The translations under genes were made by a program, and so were the position numbers. This document shows positions 17,734 to 26,059 of a stretch of 64,000 nt of DNA, in pieces. The stretch comes from Pseudothauera nasutitermitis (GTDB lineage Bacteria; Pseudomonadota; Gammaproteobacteria; Burkholderiales; Rhodocyclaceae): contig NZ_SSOC01000001.1 of the NCBI RefSeq assembly GCF_004801295.1, positions 1-64,000 of the forward strand, written 5' to 3'. Under the pieces are notes generated by a model. That model worked only from the letters and a program-made list of their open reading frames with translations, did no database searches and had not been told where the DNA came from. Positions within the stretch are counted from its first letter, which is position 1. Each line of letters opens with the position of its first letter.

Positions 17734-19410
17734 TTGGACAAGATCTGGCTGAAAAGCTACCCCCCTGGCGTACCGGCCGAGGTCGACATGGGCGAATTCC
17801 GTTCGCTGGTCGACCTGTTCGAACACGGCGTGCGCAAGTTCGGTCCCAAGACGGCCTATGTCAACATGGGCAAGTCGATCAGTTACGACGAACTGGACCG
17901 GCTGTCGGCGCGTTTCGCCGCCTGGCTGCAGAGCGAGCTCAAGCTGGAGCACGGTGCCCGCGTGGCGCTGATGATGCCCAACGTGCTGCAGTACCCGGTG
18001 GCCATGTTCGGCGCCCTGCGCGCCGGCTGCACGGTGGTCAACGTCAATCCGTTGTACACCGCCCGCGAACTGGAGCACCAGCTGCGCGACTCCGGGGCCG
18101 AGGTCATCGTCATCCTGGAGAACTTCGCGCGCACACTGGAGCAGGTGCTGCCCAAGCTCGCGTTGCGCGCGGTGGTGGTCACCAGCCTGGGGGAACTGCT
18201 CGGTTTCCCGAAGGGGGCACTGGTCAATTTCGTCGTGCGCCGCGTGCGCAAGATGGTGCCGCAGTGGAAGCTGCCTGGTCATGTCCGGCTGAGTGATGCC
18301 CTGGCGCGCGGGGCCGCGCACGCGCTGCGGCCCGTGGCGCTCAGCCACGATGACGTGGCCTATCTGCAGTACACCGGCGGCACCACCGGAACGGCCAAGG
18401 GCGCGGTCCTCACCCACGGCAACATCGTCGGCAACCTGCAGCAGGCACACGCGTGGATCGGCCCTTACGTGAAGGAGGGCGAGGAGATCATCATCACCGC
18501 GTTGCCGCTCTATCACATCTTCTCGCTGACCGCGAACTGCCTGACCTTCTTCAAGATCGGCGCGACCAATGTGCTGATCACCAACCCGCGCGACATTCCC
18601 GGATTCGTCAAGGAACTCGGCAAGGTTCCGTTCACGGTGATCACCGGGGTGAATACGCTGTTCAACGCCTTGCTCAACAATCCGGATTTCGCCCGCCTGG
18701 ACTTTTCCTCGTTCAAGCTCGCGCTGGGCGGCGGCATGGCAGTGCAGCAGGCGGTCGCCGACAAGTGGCAGGAAGTGACCGGCAAGGTGCTGCTGGAAGC
18801 CTACGGGCTCACCGAGACTTCGCCGGCGGTGACCATCAACCCGCTGGATCTGCCCGCCTTCAACCACACCATCGGCCTGCCGGTGTCGTCCACCGAGATC
18901 AGCATCCGCGACGACGAGGGCAACGAGGTGGCGCTGGGCCAGCGCGGCGAACTGTGCGTGCGCGGTCCGCAGGTCATGCGCGGCTACTGGAACCGCCCGG
19001 AGGATACCGCGCGGGTGTTCACCGCCGACGGCTATCTGCGCACCGGCGACATCGCGGTGATGGACCCGAAGGGCTTCATCCGCCTGGTCGACCGCAAGAA
19101 GGACATGATCCTGGTGTCCGGTTTCAACGTCTATCCGAACGAGGTGGAGGACGTGGTGGCCAGCCATCCGGGGGTGATGGAGGTGGCGGCGGTCGGCATT
19201 CCGGACGAGCGCAGCGGTGAAGCGGTGAAGGTTTTCGTGGTGCGCAAGGACCCCGAACTCACCGCCGAGGCGCTGATCGCCCATTGCCGGGAGAATCTCA
19301 CCGGCTACAAGGTGCCGCACCACATCGAGTTCCGCGATGAACTGCCGAAGACCAACGTCGGCAAGATCCTGCGCCGCGCGTTGCGGGACGAACCGGATCG
19401 GACAGGCTGA
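17734..19410 (+). CDS. fadD: long-chain-fatty-acid--CoA ligase FadD
   Basis: ATP-dependent activation of long-chain fatty acids to acyl-CoA at the inner membrane, feeding beta-oxidation. 558 residues, against 561 in E. coli. The start is a TTG at 17734: AGGAGGAG lies at 17721-17728, and the resulting N-terminus, [17 protein letters not shown], aligns directly with E. coli FadD. AMP-binding motifs are visible: [18 protein letters not shown] (P-loop), [20 protein letters not shown], and the FACS signature region with [20 protein letters not shown]. The TGA stop is also the first base of a repeat shared with the end of the cre module (see 27361). A terminator follows at 19545. Confidence 0.95.
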   Translation: MDKIWLKSYPPGVPAEVDMGEFRSLVDLFEHGVRKFGPKTAYVNMGKSISYDELDRLSARFAAWLQSELKLEHGARVALMMPNVLQYPVAMFGALRAGCTVVNVNPLYTARELEHQLRDSGAEVIVILENFARTLEQVLPKLALRAVVVTSLGELLGFPKGALVNFVVRRVRKMVPQWKLPGHVRLSDALARGAAHALRPVALSHDDVAYLQYTGGTTGTAKGAVLTHGNIVGNLQQAHAWIGPYVKEGEEIIITALPLYHIFSLTANCLTFFKIGATNVLITNPRDIPGFVKELGKVPFTVITGVNTLFNALLNNPDFARLDFSSFKLALGGGMAVQQAVADKWQEVTGKVLLEAYGLTETSPAVTINPLDLPAFNHTIGLPVSSTEISIRDDEGNEVALGQRGELCVRGPQVMRGYWNRPEDTARVFTADGYLRTGDIAVMDPKGFIRLVDRKKDMILVSGFNVYPNEVEDVVASHPGVMEVAAVGIPDERSGEAVKVFVVRKDPELTAEALIAHCRENLTGYKVPHHIEFRDELPKTNVGKILRRALRDEPDRTG

Positions 19411-19475
19411 TCGGCAGGTGGGCCAGCCGCACGAATGCCCCGGTCGCAAACGCCGCCGATTGCTCGTTGAGAATC
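19408..19475 (+). repeat. module-flanking direct repeat, left copy
   Basis: Begins at the fadD stop codon. TGATCGG, GGGCCA and CGCACGAATGCCCCG are shared with the segment starting at the stop codon of the NagZ-like gene (27361): 29 of the first 35 positions match. Similarity continues more loosely through GCCGCC..GATT and GTT.AGA. The genes upstream of the two copies are unrelated, so homology begins at TGA. Confidence 0.7.
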
Positions 19476-19544
19476 CGGTGTTTGCACGGGGGGCTGTTCA
19501 TAACGATTTGATATGAATGGTATTTTCTGGCTGAATCAATAAGC

Positions 19545-19584
19545 GCCGGCCGTCCGCGAGCGGATGGCCCGGCCGCGTCTTTTT
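19545..19584 (+). terminator. terminator after fadD
   Basis: GCCGGCCGTCCGC pairs with GCGGATGGCCCGGC (one wobble, one bulge), followed by GCGTCTTTTTCC. An AT-rich stretch (19495-19542) precedes it. It insulates creB from fadD. Confidence 0.65.
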
Positions 19585-19611
19585 CCGGCATGTCTTATCA
19601 TTGCCGGCATC

Positions 19612-20307
19612 ATGAAAATCCTGATCGTTGACGACGAGCCGGCCATCGCCGACACGCTGGCCTACGCGCTCAAAGGCGAAGGTTTCGCCAGCGCGCACTG
19701 CGCCCTGGGCGGCGAGGCGCTCGACCGGCTGGCGCCGGCGCGGGCCGGGGACTTCGCGCTGGTCGTGCTCGACGTCGGTCTGCCGGATATGAGCGGCTTC
19801 GACGTCTGCCGGCGGCTGCGCCGTCATTCGGACATCCCGGTGCTGTTCCTGACCGCTCGTGCCGACGAGGTCGATCGCATCGTCGGGCTGGAGTTGGGCG
19901 CTGATGACTACGTTCCCAAGCCGTTCAGCCCGCGCGAGGTGGTGTCGCGCATCCGCGCCATTCTGCGCCGCCTGCGTCCGGACACCCGGCAACCCGCCGC
20001 AGCCGGCAACCAGCCGGCAACCGACAGCCGCTTCGCCGTCGACCGCGCCGGCCTGCGCATCGCCTTCCACGACCGCTGGCTCGATCTGACCCGCTACGAA
20101 TACCTGCTGCTGGCGCTGCTGCTTGAATGTCCCGGGCGCATCCTGTCGCGCACGCAGATCATGGAGGCGGTCTGGCAGGACGGTGGCGAAAGTCTCGAAC
20201 GCACCGTCGACACGCACGTCAAGACCCTGCGCGGCAAGCTGCGCGCGGTGTGCGACGAGGAGGTCATCCATACCCATCGTGGCCTTGGCTACAGCCTGCG
20301 CGGATGA
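19612..20307 (+). CDS. creB: two-component response regulator CreB
   Basis: OmpR/PhoB-type response regulator, 231 residues. The receiver domain has the acidic pocket DDE, the phospho-acceptor Asp in VVLDVGLPD and the Lys in VPKPFSPRE; the C-terminal winged helix has LDLTRYEYLLLALLL and ERTVDTHVKTLRGKL. In E. coli and Aeromonas, CreB binds TTCAC-N6-TTCAC tags in front of creD and other targets. The immediate neighbour creC and the nearby creD with a matching tag array support the name. ATG 19612 is used. No cre tag is seen upstream of creB itself. Confidence 0.88.
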   Translation: MKILIVDDEPAIADTLAYALKGEGFASAHCALGGEALDRLAPARAGDFALVVLDVGLPDMSGFDVCRRLRRHSDIPVLFLTARADEVDRIVGLELGADDYVPKPFSPREVVSRIRAILRRLRPDTRQPAAAGNQPATDSRFAVDRAGLRIAFHDRWLDLTRYEYLLLALLLECPGRILSRTQIMEAVWQDGGESLERTVDTHVKTLRGKLRAVCDEEVIHTHRGLGYSLRG

Positions 20308-20314
20308 GGGCGCG

Positions 20315-21742
20315 GTGAACATCTCCGTACGGCTGTTCTTCGGTTATTTTCTGATCGTCGGGCTGGCCGCCTGGTTCGTGCTCAACACCTTCGTGAAGGA
20401 GAGCGAGCTGGGCATCCGCCAGGCCACTGAGGAAACCTTGGTCGATACAGCCCAAGTCCTGGCCGAGATGGCGGCGGGCGACCTGGCCGCTGGCCGGATC
20501 GAGCACGGGCCGTTCGCCGAGGCCGTGCGCGAAGCGCTGCGGCGCCGGCCGCAGGCCGAGATTTCCGGTGTATACAAGGAAAGCGTCGACCTGCGCATCT
20601 ATGTCACCGACGCGCGCGGCATCGTCGTCTACGACTCGAAGCGGGCCGCCGTTGGCGAGGATTTCTCGCAGTGGCGCGACATCGCCCGCGTTCTGCGCGG
20701 TGAGTACGGCGCCCGCCAGACGCGCGAGGATCCGTACGATCCGAGCACCTCGGTGATGCACGTCGCGGCGCCTGTCGTCTACCTCGGCGAGCGGATCGGC
20801 GTACTGTCCCTGGCCAAACCGATGTCGTCCCTGGCGCCCTACATCGAGCGCGCCGCAGGTCGCGTCAAGGCTTCCGGGCTGATCCTGCTGGCGGCGACGG
20901 CGGCCATCGGCCTGCTGTTCACCGCCTGGCTGAGCTGGTCGATCCATCGCCTGCGAGATTACGCCCGCGCCGTCGCCAGCGGCCACAAGGCCAAGGTGCC
21001 GACCGGCGGTGGCCGGCAACTGTCGGAGTTGGCCTGCGCCCTGGCGACGATGCGCGAGAAGCTCGAAGGCAAGCAGTACGTCGAGCGCTACGTGCAGAAC
21101 CTGACGCACGAGATGAAAAGCCCGCTGACCGCCATCCGCGGCGCCGCCGAGATTCTTGAAGGCGACCCGCCGGCCAAAGACCGCCGCCGCTTCGTCGACA
21201 GCATCGTCGAGCAGGCGCAGCGGCTACAGGCGACCATCGAGCGCATGCTGATGCTGGCCCGCGTCGAACAGTTGCAGGCGGCGGAAGGCCCGCAGACGCT
21301 GCAACCGGCCGCGCTGCTCAAGGGCTGCCTCGAACTGCGCCGGCCAGCCCTGGCCGCGCGCGGCCTGCACGCCCGGCTGCAGCTCGACGAGACCCGCCAG
21401 ATCAAGGGAGACGCCTTTCTGCTGCAGCAGGCGCTCCTCAATCTGCTCGACAACGCCATCGAATTCTCGCCGGACGGCGGCGACATCGAACTCGCAGCCC
21501 GCGGGTGCGGCGACATGGTCGAATTTTCGGTACGCGATCACGGCGACGGCGCCCCCGACTATGCCCTGCCGCAACTCTTCACCCGTTTCTACTCGCTGCC
21601 CCGGCCTGCCTCCGGCAAGAAGAGCACCGGCCTGGGCCTCGCCCTGGTCCGCGAAGTTGCCCGCCTGCACGGCGGCGAGGCAGGGTTCGCCAACCACCCG
21701 GAAGGCGGCGGAGAGGCCTGCTTCCGGGTCGCTGCGGCCTGA
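20315..21742 (+). CDS. creC: sensor histidine kinase CreC
   Basis: Inner-membrane sensor kinase, 475 residues (E. coli CreC 474). TM1 is at about 6-26 (LFFGYFLIVGLAAWFVLNTF). A periplasmic sensor region follows, containing the VDLRIYVTDARGIVVYDS segment typical of CreC. TM2 is near 190-210, then HAMP, the H-box LTHEMKSPLTAIRGAAEIL with the phospho-accepting His, the N-box LLDNAIEFSPDGG and the G-box STGLGLAL. The GTG start at 20315 is seven bases after the creB stop. In other bacteria CreC responds to metabolic state and to cell-wall damage through low-molecular-mass PBPs; the input here is unknown. Confidence 0.88.
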   Translation: MNISVRLFFGYFLIVGLAAWFVLNTFVKESELGIRQATEETLVDTAQVLAEMAAGDLAAGRIEHGPFAEAVREALRRRPQAEISGVYKESVDLRIYVTDARGIVVYDSKRAAVGEDFSQWRDIARVLRGEYGARQTREDPYDPSTSVMHVAAPVVYLGERIGVLSLAKPMSSLAPYIERAAGRVKASGLILLAATAAIGLLFTAWLSWSIHRLRDYARAVASGHKAKVPTGGGRQLSELACALATMREKLEGKQYVERYVQNLTHEMKSPLTAIRGAAEILEGDPPAKDRRRFVDSIVEQAQRLQATIERMLMLARVEQLQAAEGPQTLQPAALLKGCLELRRPALAARGLHARLQLDETRQIKGDAFLLQQALLNLLDNAIEFSPDGGDIELAARGCGDMVEFSVRDHGDGAPDYALPQLFTRFYSLPRPASGKKSTGLGLALVREVARLHGGEAGFANHPEGGGEACFRVAAA

Positions 21743-21749
21743 CGCGGCC

Positions 21750-21778
21750 CCGCTTAGGGGGGGACACCCCCTAAGCGG
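21750..21778. terminator. hairpin between convergent creC and orf322
   Basis: Perfect 12-bp stem CCGCTTAGGGGG (21750-21761) with CCCCCTAAGCGG (21767-21778), loop GGACA. It sits between the two stop codons and covers the orf322 stop. No clear T run follows on either strand, so it may slow or protect rather than terminate. Confidence 0.55.
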
Positions 21779-22739
21779 CCGCACCGTCGTCGAGGCGGAA
21801 CAGCCGCGCGCCGGGATGATCGCGCTGGAGCCGGCGGTTCTCCTTGTCGGCCAGCAGAAAATCGGGCCACTCGGATCCCCGCCGGAAACAGAAACGGCGC
21901 GGCAGATCGGTGTACAGCGAACGCGGCGGCGATTGCCACCTGATGCGCTTCAACAAACGGCCGCTGTCTTCGCTGTGGTAGTAAATGGTACGCAAGCCCA
22001 GTTCGTCCCGCAGGAAGGCGACGGCCGCCCAGAGCATGGCCTCGGCCCAGATGGGGTTGTAACGTTCGCCGACAAGGCGGCAGTAGTCGAGCGTCGGGCG
22101 CAGGCGAACTTGATGGCGGCGGTAGGGAATCAGCGCATCGTCAGCGGCCTCGGCGCGGCGGCGCGCCAGCAGCCAGCGTTCGAGATCGGCCGCCCGGCGC
22201 AGCCAGTCGGTCTGGATTTCCTCGATCAGCGCGCTGCCGCTGGCCCAGTCGAGGTCGATGCGCGCCCAGGCCAGCGTGCTGCGTTGGCGGGCAATGGGAT
22301 GGCCGTAATACTGGAACAACCCGTCAACCTCGCCGAGGCGGCGGTAATGCAGTTCGTGTTCGCGGTTGAAATTGAGCTGCAGGACGAGATTGACTCCGGG
22401 GCGCGAGGTCTGCTGGGCGTGCCAACCGCTGCGGCGTTCGCCGCCCCAGGTGGACAGGGTGAGGACGAAGGCGGTCTGGGCGGCGTCGTAGTCGCTGGCG
22501 GCGAGTACGGCGTCGTCGAGGGCGTGGCTGCAGCCGGCGAGGATGGCGCGGATGCGCGGCTTCTCCAGCAGGCCGGCGTAGGCGGAACGGCGCAGCGCGG
22601 CGATCGGGGCGCGCTGGCCCGGCTGCCGGCGGCAATGGTGCCGCAGCAGGCCGATGCCGTAGCGGTCACGATAATAGGGATAGACGGTGCGTTCGCCTTG
22701 CAGGCAGGCGACGATTTCGTCGGCGAGTTGACGCTGCAT
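21771..22739 (-). CDS. uncharacterised protein (322 aa) in the rtcB operon
   Basis: Not assigned to a known function. Soluble-looking, no signal or membrane segment, rich in Arg, Trp and Tyr. The central ALIEEIQTDWLRR (about 165-177), followed by AEAMLWAAVAFLRDELG and IYYHSEDSGRLLKR, resembles the EEIQSDW-type segment seen in large polyvalent proteins of phages and mobile elements; the homology is suggestive only. ATG 22739 has GGAG about seven bases upstream. It is the last gene of a minus-strand set rtcB-orf64-orf322, converging on creC. Its place next to an RNA ligase suggests a role with RNA substrates, but that is inference. A 45-codon ORF overlaps its start out of frame (22666-22803). 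Confidence 0.75.
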   Translation of the reverse strand: MQRQLADEIVACLQGERTVYPYYRDRYGIGLLRHHCRRQPGQRAPIAALRRSAYAGLLEKPRIRAILAGCSHALDDAVLAASDYDAAQTAFVLTLSTWGGERRSGWHAQQTSRPGVNLVLQLNFNREHELHYRRLGEVDGLFQYYGHPIARQRSTLAWARIDLDWASGSALIEEIQTDWLRRAADLERWLLARRRAEAADDALIPYRRHQVRLRPTLDYCRLVGERYNPIWAEAMLWAAVAFLRDELGLRTIYYHSEDSGRLLKRIRWQSPPRSLYTDLPRRFCFRRGSEWPDFLLADKENRRLQRDHPGARLFRLDDGAAA

Positions 22740-22822
22740 GGATGGCTCCGTGGGATGCGCTAAAAAATGGCTGGCTGTGCGTTATTTCGGGCAGGGTTGT
22801 CATGGTTTTCTCCTTGGAGAAG

Positions 22823-22851
22823 TCCGCCGCCGTAGCGGCGGATGGTTTTTT
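22823..22851 (+). terminator. hairpin plus T run between orf64 and orf322
   Basis: TCCGCCGC (22823-22830) pairs with GCGGCGGA (22835-22842) across a CGTA loop; on the plus strand TGGTTTTTT follows. It therefore has terminator form only for plus-strand transcription, although both adjoining genes are on minus. On minus the hairpin lies in the orf64-orf322 spacer and could affect mRNA stability. It could block antisense read-through from creC. Confidence 0.6.
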
Positions 22852-23045
22852 CAGTCGATTTCGAATTCGGCGATATCACCGGCGAGGAGCGCCGCCAGAG
22901 ATTGCTGCGTGCGCTGTCGCGCCTGTTGGCGGGCGGCCTTGCGGGTGTTGCCGTGCGGCCCGGCGCGGCGGGTCAGTCCGGGCACCCGCAGCGGGTTGCG
23001 CGGCCGGCTTTGCGGCAGGACGAGGGTGAGGTTTTTCTTGGTCAT
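22851..23045 (-). CDS. small basic protein downstream of rtcB (64 aa)
   Basis: Unrecognised. Residues 1-50 are strongly basic (RPRNPLRVPGLTRRAG, then RKAARQQARQR), while the last 14 residues are acidic (GDIAEFEID), a pattern seen in small RNA- or ribosome-binding proteins, though that is only an analogy. Its ATG is three bases beyond the rtcB stop (23049), which argues for translational coupling and for a real gene. Non-homologous to orf322 as far as can be seen. Confidence 0.6.
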   Translation of the reverse strand: MTKKNLTLVLPQSRPRNPLRVPGLTRRAGPHGNTRKAARQQARQRTQQSLAALLAGDIAEFEID

Positions 23046-23048
23046 CGC

Positions 23049-24257
<1,209 letters not shown>

Positions 24258-24330
24258 GTTGGATTCCTGGGTGTTGCTTTGGATTGGAATCCGGGCAGCG
24301 ACGGCGATGCTGCGGTCAACCGCCGGCGGA

Positions 24331-24364
24331 AAAGAAAAAACCCCGGCAGTCGGCCAGGGTTTTC
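24331..24364 (-). terminator. terminator-like hairpin in the rtcB leader (candidate attenuator)
   Basis: Read on the minus strand: AAAACCCTGGCC, loop, GCCGGGGTTTT, then TTCTTTTCC, i.e. a stem with one bulge followed by a T-rich run. It ends about 75 nt before the rtcB start codon. No minus-strand gene lies upstream that would need terminating, since creD runs the other way, so a premature-termination role in the rtcB leader is likely. On plus the T run is short. Confidence 0.6.
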
Positions 24365-24564
24365 ATTCCCGGCCCGGATTCGCTTGGCAGCGCGTTCCGG
24401 GCGACGACTCGCCTGCGGCTCAGCGCTGGAAAACCTCGTTGGCAATGGCGGGCATGTCGTGTTCCTTGCGGTGAAATGGGTGGGTGAAGCGAAGTGGCAG
24501 TGTCGCGGCTGAAGAATGACAAGGTCAAGTGAAGGAAGCATCGGAAATAGCGTACAAACAATAC

Positions 24565-24584
24565 TTGTTGCGAACATGCAACAA
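24565..24584. promoter_or_regulatory. inverted repeat, candidate operator
   Basis: TTGTTGC and GCAACAA separated by GAACAT, a 20-bp perfect palindromic site midway between rtcB and creD. It has the size of a dimeric repressor or activator site; no matching regulator gene is adjacent. Confidence 0.4.
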
Positions 24585-24642
24585 CTGTGATCTGTCCGGA
24601 AAACGTCTGGCAGAAATTCCGCCGCCGGTTGCCCGGTCTCTC

Positions 24643-24679
24643 TTCACTCCCGCTTCACACGGCTTCACCGCCGCTTCGC
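24643..24679 (+). promoter_or_regulatory. CreB-binding tag array (cre tag) upstream of creD
   Basis: TTCAC at 24643-24647, six bases, TTCAC at 24654-24658: exactly the TTCAC-N6-TTCAC tag described for E. coli and Aeromonas CreB. A third TTCAC follows at 24664-24668 (five-base gap) and a near-match TTCGC at 24675-24679 (six-base gap), giving four phased half-sites about 11 bp apart, 58 bp before the creD start. Confidence 0.85.
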
Positions 24680-24736
24680 CATGTCCTCACCCGGCGGCCC
24701 GAGACTGCTCCCGTCACTTCAACCGGGGAGTCCATC

Positions 24737-26059
24737 GTGGATCGCAAACTGTTCTACAAGATTCTTGCCGTCGCCGGCCTGACCGTCCTGCTGCTGATCC
24801 CTCTCGCGCTGGTCGAAGGCCAGATCCGCGAACGCAGCCAGCGCCAGGAGGAAGTACAGCGGAACATCGCCCACAGCTCGGCCGGGCCGCAGACGCTGAT
24901 CGGGCCGGTGATCCTGCTGCGTACCCGCGAGCGCGTGCCGGAAATCCGGCGCGACACGGACAGCAACCTGCCCGTCACGACCACCAAGACCGTCGAGCAC
25001 ACCCGGCTGATCGCCCCGGAAACGCTGAGCATCGAGGGCGAGGCCAAGGTCGAGACGCGCCATCGCGGCATCTACCAGGCGCGCCTGTTCCACCTCGACG
25101 CGGCCAGCCAGAGCCGCTTCAGCGTCAGCGTGCCGGCGGCCGACGCCAACGAGCGGCTGATCGACGCCGAGGCCGTGCTGATTCTCGGCCTGTCCGACCC
25201 GCGCGGCGTCGATAGCGACCCGGACGTGTTGATCAACGGCCAGCGCCACCGCTTCGGCACCGGCAAGCCGGCGGGCGACGCGCTGCCGCTGGCGCAGTTG
25301 AGCGTGCCGCTCGGCCGGTTGGAACTGGGCAAGACGCACAATTTCGCGGTCAGCTTTCCGCTGCAATTGACCGGTACGACGCGCCTGAGCATCGCGCCGA
25401 CCGGCGAGACCAACCGCATCCGGCTCAACTCGGCCTGGCCACATCCCAATTTCGGCGGCCGCTTCCTGCCGCGCGAACGCAGCGTCGGCGCCGGCGGCTT
25501 CGAAGCCCGCTGGGAAGTCTCCCATCTCGCCCGCGATTTCGCCAACGCGCTGAACCCGAACAGCGGCGAAGCGCTGTCGATTGATTTCATCGACCCGGTG
25601 AACGTTTACCTGCAATCCGAACGCGCAGTGAAGTACGGCGTGCTGTTCATCGTGCTGACCTTCGCCGGCTTCTTCCTGACCGAGACTCTGCGCCGGGCGC
25701 CGATCCATCCGCTGCAATACCTGCTGGTGGGCCTGGCGCTCGCCATCTTCTTCCTGCTGCTGATCGCCTTCTCCGAACACATGGCTTTCGCCGCCGCCTA
25801 CGGCCTGGCGGCCGGCGCCTGCATCGGGCTGATCGCCTGGTACCTGGCCGGCGCGCTCGGCGACTGGCGCCGGGGCGCCGCCTTCGGCGCCGGGCTGACC
25901 GGCCTCTACGGCGTGCTCTACGGCGTGCTGCTGTCGGAAGACAACGCCTTGCTGATGGGCAGTTTGCTGCTGTTCATCGCCCTCGGCGCCGTGATGCTCG
26001 CCACCCGCCGGCTGGATTGGTACGGGCTGGGTCAGCGCCCGCCGGAGCGGGCGCAATGA
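24737..26059 (+). CDS. creD: cell envelope integrity / inner-membrane protein CreD
   Basis: Inner-membrane protein and main CreB target, 440 residues (E. coli about 450). TM1 near the N-terminus (FYKILAVAGLTVLLLIPLAL), then a large extracytoplasmic domain with the family segments GVIL-like GPVILLRTRER, NGQRHRFG and GGRFLPRERSVG, then a cluster of hydrophobic segments from about residue 300 to 430. In other bacteria CreD affects envelope integrity, beta-lactam response and colicin tolerance. The start is GTG 24737 with GGGGAG six bases upstream. The cre-tag array precedes it. The stop overlaps the NagZ-like start by four bases. Confidence 0.92.
   Translation: MDRKLFYKILAVAGLTVLLLIPLALVEGQIRERSQRQEEVQRNIAHSSAGPQTLIGPVILLRTRERVPEIRRDTDSNLPVTTTKTVEHTRLIAPETLSIEGEAKVETRHRGIYQARLFHLDAASQSRFSVSVPAADANERLIDAEAVLILGLSDPRGVDSDPDVLINGQRHRFGTGKPAGDALPLAQLSVPLGRLELGKTHNFAVSFPLQLTGTTRLSIAPTGETNRIRLNSAWPHPNFGGRFLPRERSVGAGGFEARWEVSHLARDFANALNPNSGEALSIDFIDPVNVYLQSERAVKYGVLFIVLTFAGFFLTETLRRAPIHPLQYLLVGLALAIFFLLLIAFSEHMAFAAAYGLAAGACIGLIAWYLAGALGDWRRGAAFGAGLTGLYGVLYGVLLSEDNALLMGSLLLFIALGAVMLATRRLDWYGLGQRPPERAQ

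Larger units (their letters stand above)
24258..24736. other. 479-bp divergent intergenic region between rtcB and creD
   Basis: No gene of its own is seen. From left to right on plus: an A-rich/GC hairpin that reads as a terminator on minus (24331-24364), a 7-bp stem GCCCGGA (24372-24378) with TCCGGGC (24396-24402), a TTGTTGC-N6-GCAACAA inverted repeat (24565-24584), the cre-tag array (24643-24679) and the creD ribosome-binding site GGGGAG (24725-24730). The long spacing and the number of elements suggest complex divergent regulation. Confidence 0.8.

Noticed and set aside
19411-19611. cre tag upstream of creB
   Set aside because: No TTCAC direct repeat in the region; creBC appears not to carry its own tag here.
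24258-24600. Sigma-54 promoter upstream of rtcB as in E. coli rtcBA
   Set aside because: No TGGCAC-N5-TTGC or GG-N10-GC element found on minus; one TTGTTGCA stretch lacks GG at -24.
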